This document shows, one piece after another, positions 1-10,064 of a DNA stretch of 64,000 nucleotides (position 1 is the stretch's first letter; each line of letters begins with the position of its first letter). Origin of the DNA: Enterococcus wangshanyuanii. Its GTDB lineage: Bacteria; Bacillota; Bacilli; Lactobacillales; Enterococcaceae. Location: assembly GCF_002197645.1 (NCBI RefSeq), contig NZ_CP021874.1, positions 2,046,001 to 2,110,000 on the forward strand, given 5' to 3'. Position numbers and translations under genes: made by a program. A model generated the notes under the pieces. That model was not told where the DNA came from and did not search any database. It was given only the letters and a program-made list of their open reading frames with translations.

Positions 1-229
1 TATTTGTTTCAGGTAATATCGTCCGATCACCAATCATCACTTTGCCTTTTGTCGGCTTAACCAGTGCATTTAAATGTTGCAGCAATGTCGATTTACCACT
101 GCCCGTATGTCCAACGATCGCTGTGTATGAACCTTCCTTTATCATAAGATTCAAGTCAAATAAAGCGCGTTGTTCAAATGGTGTATTTGGCTGATACGTA
201 AAATCTACTTGTTCAAAACGGATGTCCAT
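1..229 (-). CDS. ecfA2: Energy-coupling factor ATPase EcfA2, 3' end outside window
   Basis: Partial gene: only about the first 76 codons are in the window. It encodes one of the two ATPases of the ECF vitamin/cofactor importer, which acts on the cytoplasmic face of the membrane with EcfA1 and EcfT. The visible N-terminus [20 protein letters not shown] is followed by a Walker A motif GHTGSGKST near residues 40-48. The ATG at 229 lies 25 nt inside the 3' end of ecfA1, the usual translational coupling of ecfA1-ecfA2. Confidence 0.9.
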   Translation of the reverse strand, partial: MDIRFEQVDFTYQPNTPFEQRALFDLNLMIKEGSYTAIVGHTGSGKSTLLQHLNALVKPTKGKVMIGDRTILPETN

Positions 230-1044
230 AGCCAGTCCACCATCCTTTCTTCGGTCAAGTAGTCATCCGGCACAACGACTCCTCGTTCTTTTAAGGCAAT
301 CTTCAATTTTTCTGGAAATGGTAAATCCAACCCCACTTGAACCAGTTCTGTTCCTGCTGAAAAAATCTCAGCGGGTGTTCCTTCTTTGACCAACTTGCCT
401 TGCTTCATGACCAAGATTCTATTCGCATTCGCTGCTTCATCGATATCATGAGTGATCGAAATTACCGTTAGATTACTTGCTTCTTTGATTTTTTTGATCG
501 TCGAGATCACTTCTTCCCGACCTTCGGGATCAAGCATACTGGTTGCCTCATCCAAAATAATAATATCTGGACGCAAAGCAACAACGCCCGCAATTGCTAC
601 ACGTTGTTTTTGACCACCAGATAAACGAGCTGGCTCACGAGTGGCAAAAGAATCCATCCGCACCTTCTCAAGAGCATCCTTCACTCTAATCAGCATTTCA
701 TCACGAGGAATCCCTTGATTTTCCAAACCAAAGGCTACATCATCTTCTACTGTTGAGCCTACAAACTGATTGTCAGGATTTTGGAAAACCATCCCAACCA
801 TTCGTCTGATCTCCCACACATTGTCTTCGTTCAATTCTTTGCCACCAACTGAAATACTGCCTGCTTCCGGCAATAACAGTCCATTGATCGTTTTGGCCAA
901 CGTAGATTTTCCTGAACCATTATGCCCAATAATTGCTATCCACTCACCTTGTTGGATGGAAAAAGATACATCGTTCAAAGCGGGAGAAGCCTCTTCTGGT
1001 TGATAGCTAAATTCAATATTTTTTAATTCAATTATCGGTTGCAT
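205..1044 (-). CDS. ecfA1: Energy-coupling factor ATPase EcfA1
   Basis: 279 aa ABC ATPase of the ECF importer (EcfA1-EcfA2-EcfT plus substrate-specific S component). Walker [10 protein letters not shown] is near 40-48, Q-loop VFQNPDNQF near 86-94, signature LSGGQ near 141-145 and Walker B IIILDEA with D165/E166. I chose the ATG at 1044 because AGGGAG sits 7 nt upstream; the longer reading frame begins with a TTG inside that ribosome binding site. It overlaps ecfA2 by 25 nt. Unlike the common Firmicute order, rplQ is not its direct upstream neighbour: two foreign-looking genes intervene, and ecfA1 has its own promoter. Confidence 0.95.
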   Translation of the reverse strand: MQPIIELKNIEFSYQPEEASPALNDVSFSIQQGEWIAIIGHNGSGKSTLAKTINGLLLPEAGSISVGGKELNEDNVWEIRRMVGMVFQNPDNQFVGSTVEDDVAFGLENQGIPRDEMLIRVKDALEKVRMDSFATREPARLSGGQKQRVAIAGVVALRPDIIILDEATSMLDPEGREEVISTIKKIKEASNLTVISITHDIDEAANANRILVMKQGKLVKEGTPAEIFSAGTELVQVGLDLPFPEKLKIALKERGVVVPDDYLTEERMVDWLWTSVLNK

Positions 1045-1134
1045 CGCGTACTCCCTCAATTATTTAGTCTTACTAACACTAACAAAAAATCAGTGCTTTT
1101 TCAATCATATCTTCTTTTATTTACGCTATTTTCT

Positions 1135-1143
1135 ATTATAACA
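1135..1143 (-). promoter_or_regulatory. Extended -10 promoter for ecfA1A2
   Basis: Minus-strand TGTTATAAT is a perfect -10 (TATAAT) with a TG extension; no good -35 is found 17 nt upstream. It lies about 90 nt upstream of the ecfA1 start and downstream of the hairpin at 1219-1255, so the ecf genes can be transcribed independently of the ribosomal operon. Confidence 0.6.
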
Positions 1144-1150
1144 AAAGAAG

Positions 1151-1189
1151 CAGTAATATGGGAATTCTAATCTGTCATGACAGTAATAT
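1151..1189. repeat. Palindrome CTGTCATGACAG flanked by CAGTAATAT direct repeats
   Basis: A perfect 12-bp palindrome occupies 1172-1183. The 9-bp word CAGTAATAT occurs at 1151-1159 and again at 1181-1189, exactly 30 bp apart. The arrangement is immediately upstream of the ecfA1 extended -10, so it could be an operator; no known regulator box was recognised. Confidence 0.4.
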
Positions 1190-1214
1190 TTATGTATTCT
1201 TTATGTCTCGTAAG

Positions 1215-1255
1215 CAAAAAAGATTGAAACACACAGCAAAATGGTTTCAATCTTT
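1215..1255 (-). terminator. Terminator after the M20 amidohydrolase
   Basis: Perfect 12-bp stem AAAGATTGAAAC (1219-1230) / GTTTCAATCTTT (1244-1255), followed on the minus strand by a T run. It lies 16 nt beyond the stop of the amidohydrolase. Confidence 0.85.
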
Positions 1256-1271
1256 CTGATTCGTTATATTT

Positions 1272-2447
1272 TCAAGAATTCTGCTGCAAGTATTCAAATG
1301 CATATTGTGCATAAAGCTCGGCACCGATCGCCATCGCATCCTCATCTACATTGAAACGACCATGATGATGGGCCCACTGTGTATCTTTTTCTGGGTTTCC
1401 ACAGCCTACCAGTGCAAAACAACCAGAAGTATTCTCAGTGAAATAACTAAAATCTTCACCTCCAGTAGTTGGCGGCTCTTGAATCAATGCTTGCTCACCA
1501 AAGTTTTCTTTGATCACGGATTGAGCAAAGAGAGCATCTTTTTCATCATTGATTACCGGTAGTGTACCATAATCATAAACAAGCTCAGCTGTCCCACCAT
1601 ACATCGCCGCAGTTTGCTCTGCAAAGCGTTTCAATGCTTTCTCTACACGATCACGAGTCTCAAGACTGAAACAGCGTACAGTCCCTTCTAAACGAGCATT
1701 TTCAGCAATCACATTAAACCGAGTACCCACATCCATTTTCCCCACAGTCACAACAACAGGATCGAGTGGATTTGTTTCTCTTGAAACGATCGACTGCACA
1801 TTCATCACAAAGGAAGAGGCAATCAGCGCTGCATCGACACAAGCGTCCGGCATAGCCCCATGACCACCCCGGCCTTTAAAATCAATCGAGAAAATATCTG
1901 CCGAAGCAAAAGAGGAACCAGCTACACAAGAAGCTGTACCCGAAAGCATCTGTGACCAGATGTGGATTCCGAATACATCGTCAACACCAGTCATTGCACC
2001 TTGTTTAACCATTGCTTTGGCGCCTTGGGCATTTTCTTCCGATGGTTGAAAAATGAAACGAACGGACCCTCTGATCTCTGACTGAACTTCTTTTAGCGCT
2101 TTGGTGGCAGTTAAGAGCATCGCTGTATGTGCATCATGTCCACAAGCATGCATTTTCCCATCTTCCAATGATTTATATGGCAATTCATCATTCAATTCCT
2201 GAACAGGCAGTGCATCCATATCAGCTCTTAGGGCAACCGTTTTGCCAGCTTTACCACCAACAAGCTCTGCAATGATCCCTGTTGGTTCGGTTTTACGATA
2301 AGGAATACCCAGTTGACTAAGTACCTCAGCAACTTTATCCGTCGTTCTAAATTCTTCAAATTGTAGTTCTGGATGCTGATGTAGATCTCTTCTAAAATCA
2401 ATCATTTCAGGTGTATATTTTTGAATCAATACTTTTAGTTGTTCCAT
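1272..2447 (-). CDS. M20-family amidohydrolase (hippurate hydrolase-like)
   Basis: 391 aa metallo-peptidase-fold amidohydrolase of the M20D/AbgB type, which hydrolyses N-acyl amino acids; the exact substrate is not readable. Visible motifs: HACGHDAHT with metal ligands near C102/H104, QPSEEN with E137/E138, GIHIW with H162, the dimerisation-domain signature FKGRGGHGAMP, and a C-terminal HHHGRFNVDED. The ATG at 2447 follows AGGAG; the upstream GTG overlaps that site. Two-gene unit with the membrane protein 14 nt upstream, suggesting uptake of an acylated amino acid or peptide followed by hydrolysis (inference). Predicted cytoplasmic. Confidence 0.85.
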   Translation of the reverse strand: MEQLKVLIQKYTPEMIDFRRDLHQHPELQFEEFRTTDKVAEVLSQLGIPYRKTEPTGIIAELVGGKAGKTVALRADMDALPVQELNDELPYKSLEDGKMHACGHDAHTAMLLTATKALKEVQSEIRGSVRFIFQPSEENAQGAKAMVKQGAMTGVDDVFGIHIWSQMLSGTASCVAGSSFASADIFSIDFKGRGGHGAMPDACVDAALIASSFVMNVQSIVSRETNPLDPVVVTVGKMDVGTRFNVIAENARLEGTVRCFSLETRDRVEKALKRFAEQTAAMYGGTAELVYDYGTLPVINDEKDALFAQSVIKENFGEQALIQEPPTTGGEDFSYFTENTSGCFALVGCGNPEKDTQWAHHHGRFNVDEDAMAIGAELYAQYAFEYLQQNS

Positions 2448-2461
2448 ATGATCATTCACTC

Positions 2462-3676
2462 CTATAAACTTAATAAAATACTTGAAAAAATGCCCGCTAA
2501 AATGACAGAAACGATCGTCACTGTAATGAAACCAGCAACCAGCATCGGCGGCATCATGTGACTCGTCAGTGCTTCTATTTCTTTTTCATCCTCTGTCAGA
2601 GACTGGATGACCTCATTCGTAATGATGTAGTCTGCCGGAAATCCATAAAGTGCTGTCAAGGATACTGCAAAAGCCATTTCTTTGCTAACACCTAATAATC
2701 TGCCTACAATCGCTGAAAAAAGATACATACCAACGACTCCGATGACAATGATTCCGACCATCGGCAAAAGCAATTCCTCTAACATCTCAGGTGTCGCCTT
2801 CTTTAATCCGTCAAAAATAAAAAGCATCAATCCTAAAATAGCAAAACCAAAACTGTTTGCCTCCTTCAAAGGCTGCTTTTCTAAAAAACCTAAAGTAGAG
2901 GCAATAACGCCAAAAAAGAGACACAAAACAAACGGACTGATCGAAACAAAAGAGCTACACCAAACAGATACATAATACGCAAGTAATGCAACCAGTGCTA
3001 AACGAAAAATACGAGAAAAATCGGTATGATATCTTTTAGGAACAGCCCTGAACAATTTAGGAATAGTCTCATCTTCTAAGATTTCACTCTGTTTTGAAGC
3101 AGTACTTTCTTGTTCATGGACTGGCTGCCACTGGCCACTGCGATATTTTTCAAGCATCCGCTGGCCTTCCTTTTTCAACATGATCGATGTCAAAGGATAT
3201 CCAGCAAAGCCCTGCATCACATAAATTAAAATGGCTAATACCGATAATGAGGTCAATCCAGCAGCCTGCGCTGCTTCTGACATGATCAAAGAGGAAACGA
3301 CCCCTCCTACTAATGGTGGGACTGCTACTAATACTGTCTTTAAATCAAATATAAACGAACCGACAGTCAATAACAAGACGACGATCCCTACGATTCCTGA
3401 TAAGGTAATCACAATCGTTTTCCACTGATTGCCCAGTTCCTTGATCGATAATAGTGTGCCCATATTCGTAATCAATAAATACATTAACAATGTTGCCACT
3501 ACTGATGGGATCCCTGCAATTTCGACAATATTCTCTGGAAAAAAAGTCCAATACCCTACAACAAATAACACTGCGCATACAAAAACTGATGAGACCCATG
3601 CTTTTGTTTTACTTGAAATAATATCCCCAATATATAAAATACCCATTAATAATGTAAAAGCAGTCATTTGAGCCAT
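2462..3676 (-). CDS. Polytopic membrane protein, putative transporter
   Basis: 404 aa, mostly hydrophobic, with roughly ten membrane segments and one hydrophilic cytoplasmic loop near residues 175-215 (SGQWQPVHEQESTASKQ). A glycine-rich stretch VPPLVGGVVSSLIMSEAA near 120-137 and a short hydrophilic link before the second half suggest two repeats of about five helices, as in several secondary transporters. I do not recognise the family. Its partner is the M20 amidohydrolase 14 nt downstream, so import of an N-acyl substrate is a reasonable guess. RBS AAAGGGGGAA is 5-8 nt before the ATG and a strong promoter lies at 3725-3753. Confidence 0.7.
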   Translation of the reverse strand: MAQMTAFTLLMGILYIGDIISSKTKAWVSSVFVCAVLFVVGYWTFFPENIVEIAGIPSVVATLLMYLLITNMGTLLSIKELGNQWKTIVITLSGIVGIVVLLLTVGSFIFDLKTVLVAVPPLVGGVVSSLIMSEAAQAAGLTSLSVLAILIYVMQGFAGYPLTSIMLKKEGQRMLEKYRSGQWQPVHEQESTASKQSEILEDETIPKLFRAVPKRYHTDFSRIFRLALVALLAYYVSVWCSSFVSISPFVLCLFFGVIASTLGFLEKQPLKEANSFGFAILGLMLFIFDGLKKATPEMLEELLLPMVGIIVIGVVGMYLFSAIVGRLLGVSKEMAFAVSLTALYGFPADYIITNEVIQSLTEDEKEIEALTSHMMPPMLVAGFITVTIVSVILAGIFSSILLSL

Positions 3677-3724
3677 ACTATTCCCCCTTTCATCTATATT
3701 TGTCAGAAAATTCCAACTAATTAA

Positions 3725-3753
3725 AGTATACTAAAAACAACACTTATACGCAA
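3725..3753 (-). promoter_or_regulatory. Promoter of membrane protein/amidohydrolase pair
   Basis: Minus-strand -35 TTGCGT (3748-3753), 17-bp spacer, -10 TATACT (3725-3730), about 50 nt upstream of the membrane-protein start. The pair is therefore not dependent on readthrough from rplQ. Confidence 0.7.
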
Positions 3754-3789
3754 TAACCTAACAAAAAATACTATTTAGTTTTAGAAACA

Positions 3790-3817
3790 CAAAAAAACCC
3801 CAAGAAAGTTCCTAGGG
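3790..3817 (-). terminator. Terminator after rplQ
   Basis: Minus-strand stem CCCTAGG / TTTCTTGGGG with a short loop, followed by seven T residues (3791-3797). It ends the long rpsJ-rplQ transcription unit about 140 nt beyond the rplQ stop. Confidence 0.65.
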
Positions 3818-3850
3818 CAAAAAAATACACCTTATACTATGATGAGTGCT

Positions 3851-3879
3851 TCTCTGCTGAACATATATTCAGCAGAGAA
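3851..3879. repeat. Inverted repeat downstream of rplQ
   Basis: TCTCTGCTGAA (3851-3861) pairs with TTCAGCAGAGA (3869-3879) around a 7-nt loop. No T run follows on either strand, so this looks like an mRNA-end or processing hairpin, with the real terminator at 3790-3817. Confidence 0.6.
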
Positions 3880-3959
3880 AGCGTTGAGCTAGACTAGGAG
3901 TCGCCTCCAACATCATAACACTCTAAAAGAATCATCTATAAAGTGACGGTATAGTTTGA

Positions 3960-4343
3960 TTATTTAACAAATTCAATAATTACCATCGGCGCTGCATCTC
4001 CGCGTCTTGGTTCTGTCTTCAAGATACGAGTGTAACCACCTTGACGTTCAGCATAACGAGGTGCTAGATCATTGAATAGTTTTTGTAAAGCTGATTCAAC
4101 AACAATAGCTTCGTTTTCTTCACGTACGCTGGCAACTTCATTGCGTACAAATGTCGCTGCTTGACGACGAGCATGAAGATCTCCACGTTTGCCTAATGTA
4201 ATCATTTTTTCTGTAGTTGAACGAATTTCTTTCGCACGAGCTTCAGTTGTAACGATACGTTCGTTGATAATTAAATCAGTAGTTAAGTCACGCAACATTG
4301 CCTTACGTTGGCTTGATGTGCGTCCTAATTTACGATAACCCAC
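3960..4343 (-). CDS. rplQ: 50S ribosomal protein L17
   Basis: 127 aa, full family length, starting [20 protein letters not shown], the L17 signature, and ending VIIEFVK. Component of the large subunit near the exit tunnel. Last gene of the alpha operon, 27 nt after rpoA, with GAAGGAGG before the ATG. Confidence 0.98.
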   Translation of the reverse strand: MGYRKLGRTSSQRKAMLRDLTTDLIINERIVTTEARAKEIRSTTEKMITLGKRGDLHARRQAATFVRNEVASVREENEAIVVESALQKLFNDLAPRYAERQGGYTRILKTEPRRGDAAPMVIIEFVK

Positions 4344-4370
4344 GTTGGTTTTCCTCCTTCGTAAAAAGTA

Positions 4371-5309
4371 TTAATCGTCTTTACGTAAGCCTAAACCTAA
4401 ATCATGCAATTTCAGTTTAACCTCTTCAAGAGATTTACGACCTAAATTACGTACTTTGATCATTTCTGGTTCAGATTTATTTGTAAGTTCTTGTACAGTG
4501 TTGATACCTGCACGTTTTAGACAGTTGTATGAACGAACAGACAAGTCTAATTCTTCGATGGTCATTTCTAACATTTTTTCTTTTTGTGTTTCTTCTTTTT
4601 CAACCATGATTTCAGCGTTTTTCGCTTCATCAGTAAGGTTTACAAAGATGTCTAAATGCTCAGTCATGATCTTAGCAGCTAAGCTAAGAGCTTCTTGAGG
4701 AATGATTGAACCATCTGTCCATATTTCCATTGTTAATTTGTCGAAGTCATCACGACGACCAACACGAGTGTTTTCTACTTGGTAGTTCACACGGCGAACT
4801 GGCGTATAGATGGAATCAACAGGGAGAACACCGATCGGCATATCTTCCTTTTTATTTTCGTCTGCTTGAACATAGCCACGACCAGGTTTCACTGTTAAGC
4901 GAGCATGGAAAGTAGCTCCTTCAGAGACACTACAGATAACTAAATCTTTATTCAAGATCTCAACATCGCTGTCAACGATAATATCGCCAGCAGTTACTGT
5001 AGCAGGTCCTGTAATATCGATCTCAAGGGTTTTTTCTTCTTCTGCATAAAGCTTTAATGCTAAGCCTTTGATATTCAAAATGATTTGCGTTACGTCTTCT
5101 CTAACACCTTTAATGGTTGAGAATTCATGCAGCACACCATCGATTTGAATATTGGTAATAGCAGCTCCTGGTAAAGAAGATAATAAAATACGACGTAGAG
5201 AATTACCTAAAGTAGTCCCGTAACCTCTTTCCAGCGGTTCAACGACGAACTTGCCATAATCTCTATTTTCATCAATTTTTTCGATTCTTGGTTTTTCAAA
5301 TTCAATCAT
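4371..5309 (-). CDS. rpoA: RNA polymerase alpha subunit
   Basis: 312 aa. The N-terminal assembly domain (about 1-230) contains [20 protein letters not shown]; a charged linker ([12 protein letters not shown]) joins it to the C-terminal domain (about 245-312) with the helix-hairpin-helix [23 protein letters not shown] region that contacts UP elements and activators. Alpha operon member between rpsK and rplQ. Confidence 0.98.
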   Translation of the reverse strand: MIEFEKPRIEKIDENRDYGKFVVEPLERGYGTTLGNSLRRILLSSLPGAAITNIQIDGVLHEFSTIKGVREDVTQIILNIKGLALKLYAEEEKTLEIDITGPATVTAGDIIVDSDVEILNKDLVICSVSEGATFHARLTVKPGRGYVQADENKKEDMPIGVLPVDSIYTPVRRVNYQVENTRVGRRDDFDKLTMEIWTDGSIIPQEALSLAAKIMTEHLDIFVNLTDEAKNAEIMVEKEETQKEKMLEMTIEELDLSVRSYNCLKRAGINTVQELTNKSEPEMIKVRNLGRKSLEEVKLKLHDLGLGLRKDD

Positions 5310-5389
5310 TCTTATCTATACCCCTTTCAAAACGAAAAGTGTCTTGTTCAATGACGTTCTTGATTCAAACTCAGAATGAGTGGCACTCA

Positions 5390-5779
5390 TTAAACACGAC
5401 GGCGTTTTGGAGGGCGGCATCCATTATGAGGAACTGGAGTCACGTCACGAATTGCAGTCACTTCTAAACCTGTTGCTTGCAATGAACGAATCGCTGCTTC
5501 ACGTCCAGAACCAGGTCCTTTAACTGTTACATCAACAGTTTTAAGTCCATGTTCTTGTGCTGCTTTAGTTGCAGCTTCTGCGGCCATTTGAGCTGCAAAC
5601 GGTGTTGATTTTTTGCTTCCTTTAAAACCTAATGATCCTGCTGATGACCATGCTAACGCATTTCCATGAGTATCAGTAATCATTACAATTGTATTATTGA
5701 ATGTAGAGTGGATATGTGCAATCCCAGATTCTATATTCTTTTTCACACGGCGTTTACGACTAACTTTTTTTGCTGCCAT
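5390..5779 (-). CDS. rpsK: 30S ribosomal protein S11
   Basis: 129 aa, full length. Contains [18 protein letters not shown] and the C-terminal [12 protein letters not shown] typical of S11, a platform protein of the small subunit. A perfect dyad AATGAGTGGCACTCATT (5375-5391) overlaps the stop codon and begins an 80-nt gap before rpoA. Confidence 0.98.
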   Translation of the reverse strand: MAAKKVSRKRRVKKNIESGIAHIHSTFNNTIVMITDTHGNALAWSSAGSLGFKGSKKSTPFAAQMAAEAATKAAQEHGLKTVDVTVKGPGSGREAAIRSLQATGLEVTAIRDVTPVPHNGCRPPKRRRV

Positions 5780-5806
5780 GAAGATCTAACCTCCTTCACT
5801 TAGGAA

Positions 5807-6172
5807 TTATTTTTTCTTGCCTGCTACAGTACGAGCTGGGCCTTTACGAGTACGTGCATTATTTTTCGTGTTTTGTCCACGAGTTGGTAATCCACGACGA
5901 TGACGAATTCCACGGTAAGAACCGATTTCCATCAAACGTTTGATGTTCAAGTTCACTTCACGACGAAGATCCCCTTCAACTTTTAACTTATCAATTTCCG
6001 CACGGATCGCATCTGTTTGTTCGTTTGTTAAGTCACGAACGCGAATATCTTCAGATACGCCAACGTTTGCTAATACTTGTTTAGCTGTAGTGTTTCCAAT
6101 ACCATAAATATAAGTAAGAGAAATTACTACACGTTTATCACGAGGGATGTCTACTCCTGCAATACGAGCCAT
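5807..6172 (-). CDS. rpsM: 30S ribosomal protein S13
   Basis: 121 aa, full length: [26 protein letters not shown] at the N-terminus and the basic [20 protein letters not shown] tail that contacts P-site tRNA. RBS TAGGAGGTGT precedes the ATG. 27 nt upstream of rpsK. Confidence 0.98.
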   Translation of the reverse strand: MARIAGVDIPRDKRVVISLTYIYGIGNTTAKQVLANVGVSEDIRVRDLTNEQTDAIRAEIDKLKVEGDLRREVNLNIKRLMEIGSYRGIRHRRGLPTRGQNTKNNARTRKGPARTVAGKKK

Positions 6173-6190
6173 TCTACGTTACACCTCCTA

Positions 6191-6307
6191 TTATCCTTGA
6201 CGTTGTTTATGTTTTGGATTTGCTGGGCAAATGACCATAACACGTCCTTTACGGCGAATTACTTTACAATGTTCACACATTGGTTTTACTGATGGTCTTA
6301 CTTTCAT
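6191..6307 (-). CDS. rpmJ: 50S ribosomal protein L36
   Basis: 38 aa: [20 protein letters not shown] followed by [18 protein letters not shown]. Zinc-ribbon ligands C11, C14, C27 and H33 are all present, so this is the zinc-containing C+ form. It sits between infA and rpsM as in most Firmicutes; RBS GGGAGG lies 7-8 nt before the ATG. Confidence 0.97.
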   Translation of the reverse strand: MKVRPSVKPMCEHCKVIRRKGRVMVICPANPKHKQRQG

Positions 6308-6339
6308 GATAATACCTCCCTGAATTTTACGGAGTACAA

Positions 6340-6558
6340 TTATTTAAAGCGATAAGTGATTCGACCACGAGTTAAATCATAAGGAGATAACTCTACAGTC
6401 ACTTTATCTCCAGGCAAAATTCGAATATAGTGCATACGGATTTTACCGGAAACAGTAGCAAGAACTTGGTGTCCATTTTCTAGTTCAACTTTAAACATTG
6501 CATTCGGCAAAGTTTCGACGACTGTACCTTCGACTTCAATCATATCTTCTTTAGCCAC
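6340..6558 (-). CDS. infA: Translation initiation factor IF-1
   Basis: 72 aa OB-fold protein that binds the ribosomal A site during initiation. Sequence begins (GTG)[20 protein letters not shown] and ends [12 protein letters not shown]. The GTG at 6558 is chosen because AGGAGG lies 9 nt upstream and it gives the canonical IF-1 N-terminus; a longer frame upstream has no family similarity. It is preceded by its own promoter. Confidence 0.95.
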   Translation of the reverse strand: MAKEDMIEVEGTVVETLPNAMFKVELENGHQVLATVSGKIRMHYIRILPGDKVTVELSPYDLTRGRITYRFK

Positions 6559-6675
6559 GCACAGTACCTCCTTGTACTTGTTTCGCATTTTCACACGATA
6601 AAATGGCGGAAACTTCAGCTCCCACCTAGAATTTTCAATTAAACTTCCACAAAAAGGTAGAAGTCGGACTGATAC

Positions 6676-6704
6676 ATTCTATCATAATTTATTCTATTTG
6701 GCAA
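6676..6704 (-). promoter_or_regulatory. Internal promoter upstream of infA
   Basis: Minus-strand -35 TTGCCA (6699-6704), 17-bp spacer, -10 TAGAAT (6676-6681). It lies in the 193-nt gap between adk and infA and gives a leader of about 110 nt. The leader can form the stem CTTCTAC/GTGGAAG (around 6643-6663). infA-rpmJ-rpsM-rpsK-rpoA-rplQ can therefore be transcribed separately from the upstream spc genes. Confidence 0.75.
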
Positions 6705-6751
6705 GAGAATCTGAATCATACACAAATGGTAAGCTTGTGGCAATTCAAGTA

Positions 6752-7574
<823 letters not shown>

Positions 7575-8873
7575 TTACTTATTGATAAAGCCAACATATT
7601 GACGTTTCAACATTAAACCTTCTAATTGTTTCGCTGTCTCTAATGCAACACCTATCACAATCAGTAAGCTAGTTCCCCCAAGACCGATAGATTGCGGTAA
7701 TTGCCAGATCATTTGTGCAATGATCGGTAATAGTGCAACTAATCCTAGGAAAATAGAACCGACAACACTTAGTCTCATTAACATTCCAGAGATATATTCT
7801 TCTGTCCCTTTACCTGGTCGTACGCTCGGAATATAACTTCCCTGCTTTTGTAAGTTCTCCGCTAATTTCTCAGGGTTTACTTGAACAAAGGCATAGAAGA
7901 AAGTGAAAGCAACGATCAGTACAGTATAAATAATCGCACCTGGAACGGTATTGTAACTAAAAATTTGTGTCATAATATCATACCAGCCTTCGCCGGAATA
8001 ATTTTTAGAAAACGCCTGTAAAACAGCATTTGGTGTCGCAATCAATGAACTTGCAAAGATAACTGGGATAACACCGGCAGCATTTACTTTTAACGGTAAA
8101 TAACTACTTGTTGGTGCACCAGAGACACGTTTTGTATATTGGATCGGAATTTTACGTTCTGCTTGTTGGAAAAATGTCACTAATGTAACGACAATTAAAA
8201 TTGCAATAATTAAAATCACAATAAAAATCACAGACTGCCAAATTCTAGAAGACTCGATATTGATAAAGTAATCTTCAACGATTTCTTTGATCCCTGCTGG
8301 GACTCTTGAAATGATCCCTGCAAAGATGATCATCGAAACGCCATTGCCGATTCCTTTTTCAGTGATCTGCTCTCCTAACCAAGTAACAAACATCGTACCG
8401 CCAGTTAAAATCACAGCGATCGTCACAAAGGTTCCGAGACTAGGATTTTTTACGATCCCAACTGCACTTAATTGGTTGAAACCGGCAGTGATCCCCATTG
8501 ACTGGGCGATCCCCAAGACAATCGTTAGATATCTTGTTGCCTGATTCAACTTCTTACGTCCAACTTCACCTTGTTTTGACCATTCTACGAACTTCGGTAT
8601 GATATCCATTTGTAAGAGTTGAATAATGATTGATGCTGTAATGTACGGTGAAACCCCCATTGAAAAGATCGAGAAGTTTTGCATCGCACTACCGCTGACC
8701 ATATTCAGCATGTTTAAAAATGGTAAATTGCTTAAGTCTTGCAATCCTTTTGCATTTACGCCAGGCACTGTAATATGAGCACCTAAACGAAATACAAAAA
8801 GAATGAATACAGTAAACAAAATTTTTGATCTAATGTCTTTGACTTTAAAAGCATCTTTTAACAGTTTAAACAT
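7575..8873 (-). CDS. secY: Preprotein translocase subunit SecY
   Basis: 432 aa, ten predicted membrane helices; the channel subunit of the Sec translocon. Conserved pieces include SGSAMQNFSIFSMGVSPYI near helix 2 (plug/lateral gate region) and the C-terminal LLIVIGVALETAKQLEGLML. Its ATG overlaps the rplO stop by one base (TAATG), indicating translational coupling. Confidence 0.97.
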   Translation of the reverse strand: MFKLLKDAFKVKDIRSKILFTVFILFVFRLGAHITVPGVNAKGLQDLSNLPFLNMLNMVSGSAMQNFSIFSMGVSPYITASIIIQLLQMDIIPKFVEWSKQGEVGRKKLNQATRYLTIVLGIAQSMGITAGFNQLSAVGIVKNPSLGTFVTIAVILTGGTMFVTWLGEQITEKGIGNGVSMIIFAGIISRVPAGIKEIVEDYFINIESSRIWQSVIFIVILIIAILIVVTLVTFFQQAERKIPIQYTKRVSGAPTSSYLPLKVNAAGVIPVIFASSLIATPNAVLQAFSKNYSGEGWYDIMTQIFSYNTVPGAIIYTVLIVAFTFFYAFVQVNPEKLAENLQKQGSYIPSVRPGKGTEEYISGMLMRLSVVGSIFLGLVALLPIIAQMIWQLPQSIGLGGTSLLIVIGVALETAKQLEGLMLKRQYVGFINK

Positions 8874-9313
8874 TAGATCACCTCGATTGATCCACCAGCT
8901 GCAACAATTGCTTCCTCTGCTGCTTTAGAGAATTTAGCTGCTTTCACAGTTAATTTTTTAGTTAATTCACCGTTAGCAAGAACTTTGATCCCAGCTTTTT
9001 CGTTTTTCACGATTCCAGCTTCGATTAGTCCTGCAGGTGTAACTTCAGTTCCATCTTCGAAACGATTTAAGACATCTAAGTTGATGACTGCATAATCTTT
9101 ACGGTTGATGTTCGTGAAGCCACGTTTTGGTAAACGACGGAATAATGGAGTTTGACCCCCTTCAAATCCTAAACGTACACCGCCGCCTGAACGAGCTTTT
9201 TGCCCTTTTTGTCCGCGACCGGCTGTTTTACCATTACCAGATGAAGTACCACGTCCAACACGGTTACGTACTTGGCGTGAACCTTCAGCAGGTTTCAATT
9301 CATGAAGTTTCAT
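8873..9313 (-). CDS. rplO: 50S ribosomal protein L15
   Basis: 146 aa. N-terminal [20 protein letters not shown] followed by the glycine/lysine-rich [21 protein letters not shown], typical of L15, which has a long unstructured tail running into 23S rRNA. Overlaps secY by one base. Confidence 0.98.
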   Translation of the reverse strand: MKLHELKPAEGSRQVRNRVGRGTSSGNGKTAGRGQKGQKARSGGGVRLGFEGGQTPLFRRLPKRGFTNINRKDYAVINLDVLNRFEDGTEVTPAGLIEAGIVKNEKAGIKVLANGELTKKLTVKAAKFSKAAEEAIVAAGGSIEVI

Positions 9314-9350
9314 TGGTTTGGCACCTCCTTAAACAATGTACTATTGCAAA

Positions 9351-9530
9351 TTAAACTTCTTCAACGTCCACTAAGTGGGAAACAGTATTGATCATACCTT
9401 TGATTGCTTCATTCGCAGGTTTCACAACAGAGCTGTTTACTTTCCCTAAACCTAATGCTTTAACTGTATCTTTTTGGTTTTGAGGACGTCCGATCACGCT
9501 GCGTGTTAATGTAACTTTTAATTCAGCCAT
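9351..9530 (-). CDS. rpmD: 50S ribosomal protein L30
   Basis: 59 aa: [20 protein letters not shown] at the start and [10 protein letters not shown] at the end, the L30 signature and length. Sits between rpsE (13 nt) and rplO (37 nt); AGGAGGAC before the ATG. Confidence 0.96.
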   Translation of the reverse strand: MAELKVTLTRSVIGRPQNQKDTVKALGLGKVNSSVVKPANEAIKGMINTVSHLVDVEEV

Positions 9531-9543
9531 TCTTATGTCCTCC

Positions 9544-10044
9544 TTATCCTAAAATTTCTTCTACAGATTTACCGCGAAGTGCTGCCACTTCTTCGGCGCG
9601 TTTTAATTGTTTTAACCCTTCAACTGTTGCGCGAACAACGTTGATTGGTGTGTTTGATCCTAATGATTTTGATGTAATATCTGCTACACCAGCTAATTCC
9701 AATACGGCACGAACTGGTCCACCAGCGGCTACCCCAGAACCTTCTACTGCAGGTTTCATAAGGATACGGCCACCACCAAATACCCCGATTACTTCGTGAG
9801 GGATAGTCGAACCAACCATAGGCACTTCAACTAAGTTTTTCTTCGCGTCTTCAATTGCTTTACGGATCGCTTCTGGTACTTCTTGTGCTTTACCAGTACC
9901 AAAACCAACGTGTCCGTTTTTATCTCCCACAACAACTAAAGCAGCAAAACGTAGACGACGTCCACCTTTAACAACTTTTGTTACACGGTTGATCGCAACT
10001 ACGCGGTCTTCTAATTCCAAGTGTTTTGGATCAATATAAACCAT
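9544..10044 (-). CDS. rpsE: 30S ribosomal protein S5
   Basis: 166 aa. Contains the double-stranded RNA-binding N-terminal region ([20 protein letters not shown], then [18 protein letters not shown]) and [20 protein letters not shown]. The lysine/glycine loop [10 protein letters not shown], where spectinomycin resistance changes occur in other bacteria, looks wild type. Confidence 0.98.
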   Translation of the reverse strand: MVYIDPKHLELEDRVVAINRVTKVVKGGRRLRFAALVVVGDKNGHVGFGTGKAQEVPEAIRKAIEDAKKNLVEVPMVGSTIPHEVIGVFGGGRILMKPAVEGSGVAAGGPVRAVLELAGVADITSKSLGSNTPINVVRATVEGLKQLKRAEEVAALRGKSVEEILG

Positions 10045-10064
10045 GAATGGTGTTCCTCCTTCTC

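Noticed and set aside
770..1003. Plus-strand open frame opposite ecfA1, and similar antisense frames throughout the ribosomal, nup and GH genes
   Set aside because: They lie wholly inside well-supported genes on the other strand, have no RBS and no recognisable protein features.
1045..1059. TTG as start of ecfA1
   Set aside because: It is part of the ribosome binding site AGGGAG; the ATG at 1044 is correctly spaced.
3851..3879. Terminator at the TCTCTGCTGAA inverted repeat
   Set aside because: No T run on either strand; a proper terminator lies at 3790-3817.
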